Source: Nocardia tenerifensis NBRC 101015
GTDB taxonomy: Bacteria > Actinomycetota > Actinomycetes > Mycobacteriales > Mycobacteriaceae
DNA: 40,383 nt
Direction of reading: 5' to 3'
Assembly: GCF_000308715.1 (NCBI RefSeq)
Contig: NZ_BAGH01000319.1
Span: 1-40,383, forward strand
Shown here: piece by piece, positions 32,375 through 40,383 of the stretch
Layout of the letters: each line of letters starts with the position of its first letter
Position numbering within the stretch: the stretch's first letter is position 1
Notes under the pieces: generated by a model
Database searches by the model: none
Told to the model about the DNA's origin: nothing
What the model saw: the letters and a program-made list of their open reading frames with translations, nothing else
Position numbers and translations under genes: made by a program

Positions 32375-33883
32375 GTGACATCCACCGACACCAAACCTGC
32401 CGACAACGACACGGCGCTCACGTCGGTCAATCCCGCAACGGGCGAGGTGATCGGCACCCATCCGATCGCGGACGAGGCCGCGGTGCGCGCGGCCGTCGCG
32501 AAGGCCCGCGCGGCCGCCGCCACCTGGGGCGCGTTGAATTACGACGAGCGCAAGACTCACCTGCTGCGCTGGTCGAGCCAGTTGGTCGCGGACTCCGACG
32601 AGTTCTGCGCGCTGATCCACGCCGAGAACGGCAAGCCGCTCGACGACGCGTTCCTCGAGCTCATGCTCGCGCTCGAGCACATCGCCTGGGCGGCCAAGAA
32701 CGCCAAGAAGGTGCTCTCCCCCAAGAAGGTCTCGCCGGGCGCGTTCATGGCGAACTTCGCCGCCAGGGTCGAGCAGCGCCCGCTCGGCGTCGTCGGCGTG
32801 ATCGGCCCGTGGAACTACCCGGTCTACACCCCCAACGGCTCCATCGGCTACGCGCTCGCCGCGGGCAACACCGTGGTCTTCAAGCCGAGCGAGTTCTCCA
32901 CCGGCATCGGCAATTTCCTGGCCGACGCGTTCGCCAAGGCCAACCCGGACCTGCCCGAGGGCGTGTTCATCACCGTCAACGGCTACGGCGCGACCGGCGC
33001 GGCGCTGGTCAAGGCGGGCGTCGACAAGCTCGCGTTCACCGGCTCCACCGCGACGGGCAAGCGGATCATGGCCGCCGCCGCGGAGAACCTCACCCCGGTG
33101 CTGCTCGAGTGTGGCGGCAAGGACGCGGTGATCGTCGCGGGCGACGCGGACGTGAAGGCCGCCGCCGACGCGGTCGCCTGGGGCGCGACCGCCAACAGCG
33201 GCCAGACCTGCGCGGGCGTGGAGCGGGTGTACGTCGACCGGTCGGTGCGCGACGAGTTCGTCGCCGAGGTGAAGAAGATCCTCGAGAAGGTCGGCCCGGG
33301 TTCAGGCGCGGACGCCGCCTACGGCCCGATGACCATGCCGAGCCAGGTCGACATCGTGCGCCGCCACATCGAGTCCGCGCTGAAGAACGGCGGCACGGCC
33401 GTGCTCGGCGGCCCCGACTCGGTGAAGGCGCCGTTCATCGAGCCGGTCGTGCTGGTCGACGTGGACGAGAAGTCCGAGGCCGTGCAGGAGGAGACCTTCG
33501 GCCCGACGGTCACCATCCGCACCGTCGACGGCGTGGACGAGGCGGTCGAGCTGGCCAACAGCTCCAAGTACGGGCTGTCCTCGGCGGTGTACTCGAAGAA
33601 GAACGGACTGGCCATCGCGCGCAGGCTGCACGTCGGCGCCACCTCGGTGAACTCGGTGCTCGCCTTCGCCGCCATCCCCGGCCTGCCCTTCGGCGGCGTC
33701 GGCGACTCCGGCATCGGCCGCATCCACGGCGAGCCGGGCCTGCGCGAGTTCGCCCGCCCGCACTCGATCGCGGTGCAGCGCTTCGCGATTCCCGGCATGG
33801 CGCTGCTCAGCTACTCGCGCACGCAGTCGACGATGAAGCTGCTGCGCAAGCTGGTTCCGTTCCTGCACGGGCGGAACAAGTAG
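32375..33883 (+). CDS. NAD(P)-dependent aldehyde dehydrogenase
   Basis: The 502-residue ALDH-superfamily enzyme has IGPWNYPVYTPNGS with Asn147, FKPSEFSTG, FTGSTATGKRIM (cofactor loop), LLECGGKDAVIV (general base Glu245), SGQTCAGVERVYV (nucleophile Cys279) and EETFGPTVTI. The C-terminal extension after residue 470 (MALLSYSRTQSTMKLLRKLV) is unusual and might be a membrane-associated helix. The GTG start has GAGGAGAG eight bases upstream. The substrate is unknown; closest in feel to succinate-semialdehyde or benzaldehyde-type ALDHs. Confidence 0.9.
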   Translation: MTSTDTKPADNDTALTSVNPATGEVIGTHPIADEAAVRAAVAKARAAAATWGALNYDERKTHLLRWSSQLVADSDEFCALIHAENGKPLDDAFLELMLALEHIAWAAKNAKKVLSPKKVSPGAFMANFAARVEQRPLGVVGVIGPWNYPVYTPNGSIGYALAAGNTVVFKPSEFSTGIGNFLADAFAKANPDLPEGVFITVNGYGATGAALVKAGVDKLAFTGSTATGKRIMAAAAENLTPVLLECGGKDAVIVAGDADVKAAADAVAWGATANSGQTCAGVERVYVDRSVRDEFVAEVKKILEKVGPGSGADAAYGPMTMPSQVDIVRRHIESALKNGGTAVLGGPDSVKAPFIEPVVLVDVDEKSEAVQEETFGPTVTIRTVDGVDEAVELANSSKYGLSSAVYSKKNGLAIARRLHVGATSVNSVLAFAAIPGLPFGGVGDSGIGRIHGEPGLREFARPHSIAVQRFAIPGMALLSYSRTQSTMKLLRKLVPFLHGRNK

Positions 33884-33896
33884 AGCGAGAGTACCT

Positions 33897-33970
33897 GCGC
33901 CCCACGGGTTTTCCAGCTGACACACCGTGCCCACCGGCACGGGGTACCGGCGGACCGATCCGTGGGGCGC
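33897..33970 (+). terminator. Nested hairpin between the ald and aroA genes
   Basis: The outer stem GCGCCCCACGG (33897-33907) with CCGTGGGGCGC (33960-33970) is a perfect 11 bp. Inside, CCGTGCC-CACC-GGCACGG (33925-33942) forms a second stem. It probably terminates the dehydrogenase transcript 14 bases after its stop. Confidence 0.5.
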
Positions 33971-34037
33971 GTCCGGCCGGGCGAATTGGATTGCAATAGG
34001 GCGACCGCCCGTGTGTCCGGTTGGGTGATGGGCGAAG

Positions 34038-35339
34038 ATGGAACACGTGAGTTTCTGGCCAGCGCCCCATGTCGATGTCCCTGTGCACGCGACCGTGACC
34101 CTGCCTGGATCGAAGTCGATCACGAACCGGGCATTGATCCTGGCCGCCCTTGCCGACGGTCCGTCGACGCTGACCGGCGCGTTGCGCAGCCGCGACACCA
34201 ATCTGATGATCGCCGCGCTGTGCGCGCTCGGCACGACCATCGAGGGCGAGGGCGACACGCTGACCGTGACCCCCGCTCCGCTGCGCGGCGGCACGGTCGA
34301 CTGCGGGCTCGCGGGCACGGTGATGCGCTTCCTGCCGTCGGTGGCCGCGCTGGCCGCTGGCGACGTCGCGTTCGACGGCGACGCGCAGGCGAGGGTCCGC
34401 CCGCTCAGCACCATCCTGAACGCGCTGCGCAGCCTCGGCGCCGACATCGACGGCGACGCGCTGCCGTTCACCGTGCACGGCAAGGGCGCGCTGCGCGGCG
34501 GCACGGTGACCATCGACGCCTCCGGCTCCTCGCAGTTCGTCTCGGGCCTGCTGCTGTCGGCCGCCCGGTTCGACGAGGGCCTGACCGTACACCACGACGG
34601 CAAGGCGCTGCCCTCCATGCCGCACATCGAGATGACCGTGGAGATGCTGCGCCGGGCCGACGTGCGGGTGCAGGCCCCCGAGCACAGCCGCCGCGCCCAG
34701 ACCTGGCAGGTCGAGCCCGGCCCCATCCGCGCGGTGGACTGGGAGGTCGAGCCGGACCTGTCCAACGCGACGCCGTTCCTCGCGGCCGCGGCCGTCACCG
34801 GCGGCGAGGTCAAGATCCCGCACTGGCCCCGGCTCACCACCCAGCCCGGCGACGTGATCCGCGAGATCCTGGTGCGGATGGGCGCCGAGGCGCGCGTCTT
34901 CGACGGCGTGCTGACCGTGCAGGGCCCCGACCGCCTGGCCGGCATCGATATCGACCTGCACGACGTCGGCGAGCTGACGCCCACGGTGGCCGCACTGGCC
35001 GCACTGGCCGACTCCCCGTCGCACCTGCGCGGCATCGCGCACCTGCGCGGGCACGAGACCGACCGGCTCGCCGCGCTGTCCACCGAGATCAACCGGCTCG
35101 GCGGCAAGGTCACCGAGACCGAGGACGGGCTGGAGATCGTGCCCGCCGAGCTGCACGGCGGCCGATGGCACTCCTACGCCGACCACCGAATGGCAACGGC
35201 CGGTGCGATTCTCGGGCTGCGGGTGGCCGACATCGAGATCGAGGACATCGGCACGACGGCCAAGACGCTGCCGAACTTCGTCGCACTGTGGGAGCGCATG
35301 CTCGATCCGGCGCCCGCCGATCAGGGAGCGGCGCACTGA
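34038..35339 (+). CDS. aroA: 3-phosphoshikimate 1-carboxyvinyltransferase (EPSP synthase)
   Basis: The 433-residue shikimate-pathway enzyme transfers enolpyruvate to shikimate-3-phosphate. Signatures: [20 protein letters not shown] near the start, [17 protein letters not shown] (active-site loop), [24 protein letters not shown] and [18 protein letters not shown]. The LAGTVMRF loop places it with class I-type mycobacterial enzymes. GTG 34047 is an alternative start. Its stop overlaps the rsgA start by three bases. Confidence 0.95.
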   Translation: MEHVSFWPAPHVDVPVHATVTLPGSKSITNRALILAALADGPSTLTGALRSRDTNLMIAALCALGTTIEGEGDTLTVTPAPLRGGTVDCGLAGTVMRFLPSVAALAAGDVAFDGDAQARVRPLSTILNALRSLGADIDGDALPFTVHGKGALRGGTVTIDASGSSQFVSGLLLSAARFDEGLTVHHDGKALPSMPHIEMTVEMLRRADVRVQAPEHSRRAQTWQVEPGPIRAVDWEVEPDLSNATPFLAAAAVTGGEVKIPHWPRLTTQPGDVIREILVRMGAEARVFDGVLTVQGPDRLAGIDIDLHDVGELTPTVAALAALADSPSHLRGIAHLRGHETDRLAALSTEINRLGGKVTETEDGLEIVPAELHGGRWHSYADHRMATAGAILGLRVADIEIEDIGTTAKTLPNFVALWERMLDPAPADQGAAH

Positions 35340-36352
35340 GGAAGCGCGAGTACGACGAATCCGACGTCCGGGTCCGCCCGGGCAAGAGTTCGCGTCCCCG
35401 CACCAAAACCCGTCCGCGACACAGTGATGCGGAGTCCGCCATGGTGGTCTCGGTGGATCGCGGCCGCTGGGGTTGCGTGCTCGACGGCGATCCCGAGCGG
35501 CACATCGTCGCCATGCGCGCGCGGGAACTCGGCCGCACGCCCATCGTGGTCGGCGATCAGGTGGACGTGGTCGGCGACCTCTCCGGCAGGCCCGACTCGC
35601 TGGCCCGCATCGTGCGGGTCGGCGAGCGCCGAACGGTGTTGCGGCGCACCGCCGATGACACCGATCCGTTCGAGCGCATCGTCGTCGGCAACGCCGAGCA
35701 GCTGTTCATGGTGGTCGCGCTGGCCGACCCGCCGCCGCGCACCGGATTCGTCGAGCGCTGCATGGTCGCCGCGTACGCCGGTGGGCTGCACCCGGTGCTG
35801 TGCCTGACCAAGCACGATCTGGCGGCCGAGTCCGAATTCGCCTCCGCCTTCACCGATCTCGACCTCACCATCGTCTACGGCGGCGTCGACGACCCGCTGG
35901 CGCCGGTGCTCGAACTGCTCGACGGCCGGCTCACCGCGTTCATCGGGCACTCAGGGGTCGGCAAGTCGACGCTGGTGAATCGCCTTGTGCCGGACGCGTA
36001 TCGGGCCGTCGGCGAGGTGTCCGGCGTCGGCAAGGGCAAGCACACCTCGACCCAGTCCGTCGCGCTGCCGCTGCCCGGCGGCGGCTGGGTGATCGATACG
36101 CCGGGCATCCGTTCCTTCGGGCTCGCCCACATCACCCCCGACGACGTGGTCGCCGCCTTCAGCGACCTGGCCGCCGCCATCGAGGACTGTCCGCGCGGCT
36201 GCACCCATCTGGGCCCGCCCGCCGACCCTGAGTGCGCGCTGGACAAACTGCCCGGCAAGGAGCGCCGGGTGGCCGCGATCCGCCTGCTGCTCACCGCGTT
36301 GAACGCCAACGACCCCTGGCAGAACAGCGGCGGCCCGCGGCCCGTCGACTAG
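35336..36352 (+). CDS. rsgA: Ribosome small-subunit-dependent GTPase RsgA, probable CTG start
   Basis: The 338-residue circularly permuted GTPase acts in 30S maturation. It has an OB-like fold ([17 protein letters not shown]), the G4 motif LTKHDL before the P-loop [14 protein letters not shown], then switch motif [10 protein letters not shown] and a zinc knuckle [16 protein letters not shown]. The N-terminus [20 protein letters not shown] is conserved with Rv3228, so translation must start just before it. CTG 35336 has AGGGAG seven bases upstream and overlaps the aroA stop as CTGA. The nearest in-frame GTG (35288) lies inside aroA with no ribosome-binding site. Confidence 0.93.
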   Translation: MRKREYDESDVRVRPGKSSRPRTKTRPRHSDAESAMVVSVDRGRWGCVLDGDPERHIVAMRARELGRTPIVVGDQVDVVGDLSGRPDSLARIVRVGERRTVLRRTADDTDPFERIVVGNAEQLFMVVALADPPPRTGFVERCMVAAYAGGLHPVLCLTKHDLAAESEFASAFTDLDLTIVYGGVDDPLAPVLELLDGRLTAFIGHSGVGKSTLVNRLVPDAYRAVGEVSGVGKGKHTSTQSVALPLPGGGWVIDTPGIRSFGLAHITPDDVVAAFSDLAAAIEDCPRGCTHLGPPADPECALDKLPGKERRVAAIRLLLTALNANDPWQNSGGPRPVD

Positions 36353-36391
36353 CCGCGCGAGCCCTCGCCCAGCGCAAGCCGGAGGGGTTGC

Positions 36392-36793
36392 TCAGCCACG
36401 CAGGGCGGCGGCGGATCGATCCTGCCCGTCCGGCTGGTCGGGGGCGAAGGGCCACTCCTCGAACCAGGTGCAGCGGCCCTCGTCGTCGAAGCGCAGCACC
36501 CACAGGTCGCGCCAGCGCGCGGGCTGGTCGGGGTAGTCGACCTCGGCCCGGACCACGGCGGTGAGTCCGTCCACCGCGACCACCTCGGGCTCCATCGAGA
36601 ACGACTCGTCGGACCCGTCCCGCCCGGCCTCCCAGAACTTCGCCAGCGCCGGTAGCCCCGTGAGCGGCTCGGCCCACGGCGAGACCAGGTATCCGATGTC
36701 CGGGGCGAAGAGGTCGCCGAGCTTGTCGGTGCCCGGCGACCGCCAGGCCTGTTCGTATGCGCCGACCCATGCCTCAACTGTGCTTCGGTCCAC
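36392..36793 (-). CDS. NTF2-like / SnoaL-type protein
   Basis: The 133-residue cone-fold protein begins MDRSTVEAWVGAYEQAWRSP, then LGDLFAPDIGYLVSPWAEPL, PALAKFWEAGRDG and RDLWVLRFDDEGRCTWFEEW. Members are small enzymes or binding proteins; the function here is unknown. GTG 36793 is preferred over a TTG seven codons earlier because GGGG lies just upstream. It is convergent with rsgA. Confidence 0.82.
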   Translation of the reverse strand: MDRSTVEAWVGAYEQAWRSPGTDKLGDLFAPDIGYLVSPWAEPLTGLPALAKFWEAGRDGSDESFSMEPEVVAVDGLTAVVRAEVDYPDQPARWRDLWVLRFDDEGRCTWFEEWPFAPDQPDGQDRSAAALRG

Positions 36794-37016
36794 GAAGCCC
36801 CAAGCTACGCCCAATCACGCCACCCCGGGCCGATTCCCGCACAAACACGCCTGGCGCGCACTCACCGGGCCTGTCTCACTACGCCATATCTACCGACGGG
36901 GCCTGTCACACCCGTGACGCCCCACTTCTCCCGAGCAACAACCGATCTCAGAAGAACATGGGTAACTCACCGGCCACGGGCTAACCCGACAACCGCCTCA
37001 CCACCGGCCGCCAACG

Positions 37017-37058
37017 CCCCTCCGCCGCATCTCAATCTGGCTTGGATACGCGGAGGGG
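37017..37058 (-). terminator. Terminator-like stem after secA1
   Basis: CCCCTCCGC (37017-37025) pairs with GCGGAGGGG (37050-37058) over a 24-base loop, just past the secA1 stop. No U-tract. The remaining 36794-37016 gap has one further weak hairpin, GGGGC-ct-GTCAC with GTGAC-GCCCC near 36899-36926, and nothing else I can assign. Confidence 0.5.
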
Positions 37059-37071
37059 GCGGGACAGCTTA

Positions 37072-39924
<2,853 letters not shown>

Positions 39925-40118
39925 GGGTCTCGTCAGTCCTCTGGTCGGTGTGTCATGTCATGTCGTCGGCGCCGGGTGCGCGGGCAGGACTCGCGGCCGG
40001 CGTGCGGGTTCGCGCTCCGAGTGCGGAATCCGCTGCACGCCCCATGGTAATGCGGTGCCGATCGTAAGCGCCGCAGAGCAGCGCCGTTCGGTCCCGGCCG
40101 GCTCGTGCGGCCCGGTCC
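39925..40118 (-). promoter_or_regulatory. secA1 upstream region
   Basis: The 194-base gap holds a -10-like TACGAT on the minus strand (40066 to 40061) about 137 bases before the secA1 start. No good -35 is seen. No hairpin or repeat stands out. Confidence 0.3.
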
Positions 40119-40383
40119 TCACAGTACGCGGAACGCGGTGAGCTGCCAGCCCGCCCGATGCAGCACGACGCACGCGGCGAGCGCGAACACCCGGTTCCCG
40201 CGCTGATAGCTGCCGTATATCTCGGCGGTGTTCGGCCCGCTCAGCTCGATCCCCAGTTTCTTCAAGTGGGCGGGACCGAGGCCGCGACCGGGCGGCGCCG
40301 AGCGCGCGAGCGTCTCGATGGCGGCGAGCACCTGCGGCGCGGCGAGTTTGCGCAGTTGGGCCGCGGGACGCCTACCGTCGAGC
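40119..40383 (-). CDS. Rv3235-family protein (DUF6459), C-terminal part, cut by window edge
   Basis: Only the last 87 residues are visible, reading LDGRRPAAQLRKLAAPQVLA and continuing ETLARSAP, LKKLGIELSGPNTAEIYGSY, VFALAACVVLHRAGWQLTAF. The LDGRRPxxQL start and RxFALAAxxxxHRAGWxL end are the signature of the small actinobacterial Rv3235 family, often encoded next to secA. The function is unknown. The start lies outside the window. Confidence 0.75.
   Translation of the reverse strand, partial: LDGRRPAAQLRKLAAPQVLAAIETLARSAPPGRGLGPAHLKKLGIELSGPNTAEIYGSYQRGNRVFALAACVVLHRAGWQLTAFRVL

Noticed and set aside
36899..36926. A riboswitch or small RNA in the secA1 / NTF2-like gap
   Set aside because: Only one weak bulged hairpin is present, with no conserved architecture or promoter that I can see.

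Overview
The window is a high-GC actinobacterial chromosome segment, most likely Nocardia or a close Mycobacteriales relative. The evidence is protein-level resemblance and gene order, recalled rather than searched. The order from about 9.1 kb onward follows Mycobacterium tuberculosis Rv3205c to Rv3228 almost gene for gene: TIGR02569 protein, moeZ, DUF3152 protease, TetR, DUF3107, ferritin-like protein, rhlE-type helicase, Rv3212-like protein, gpm2-like phosphatase, GNAT, small membrane protein, DAG-kinase-like protein, whiB1, pdtaS, biotinyl-lipoyl protein, rshA, sigH, YbaK, SRAP, aroA, rsgA. The sequence also encodes the 24-residue ribosomal protein bL37 and WhiB1, both typical of this order.

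Region 1 (1-9.1 kb) handles nitrate and nitrite. nirB, nirD, a HemD-winged-helix gene of the NnaR type and a CbiX-type siroheme chelatase form one minus-strand operon. The reductase is therefore made together with the siroheme it needs and a dedicated regulator. A strong GlnR box lies about 130 bases upstream of nirB. A CynX-type transporter, a divergent GntR regulator and a NarK nitrate/nitrite transporter follow.

Region 2 (9.1-22 kb) holds sulfur transfer (moeZ), a membrane-anchored metalloprotease, small regulators, a YceI/XRE divergent pair, a DEAD-box RNA helicase with a structured leader and an Rv3212-type propeller protein. Region 3 (22-31.4 kb) holds F420-type, phosphatase, acetyltransferase and endonuclease V genes, then the whiB1 / pdtaS / bL37 / rshA-sigH stress cluster. 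Region 4 (31.4-40.4 kb) holds SRAP, an aldehyde dehydrogenase, aroA-rsgA, an NTF2-like protein, secA1 and the 3' end of an Rv3235-family gene.

The least expected feature is a set of four degenerate short-unit tandem arrays (18 to 21 bp). Two are in frame inside genes (cbiX, DUF3152). Two sit directly 3' of genes (Rv3212-like and endonuclease V), and the first of these starts on the stop codon. Other second-look items are two probable CTG start codons, SigH-type promoters at sigH and moeZ, a probable leaderless promoter and a CRP-like site at whiB1. I found no tRNA, rRNA, IS element, prophage or CRISPR array. All calls are by eye, with no database search.
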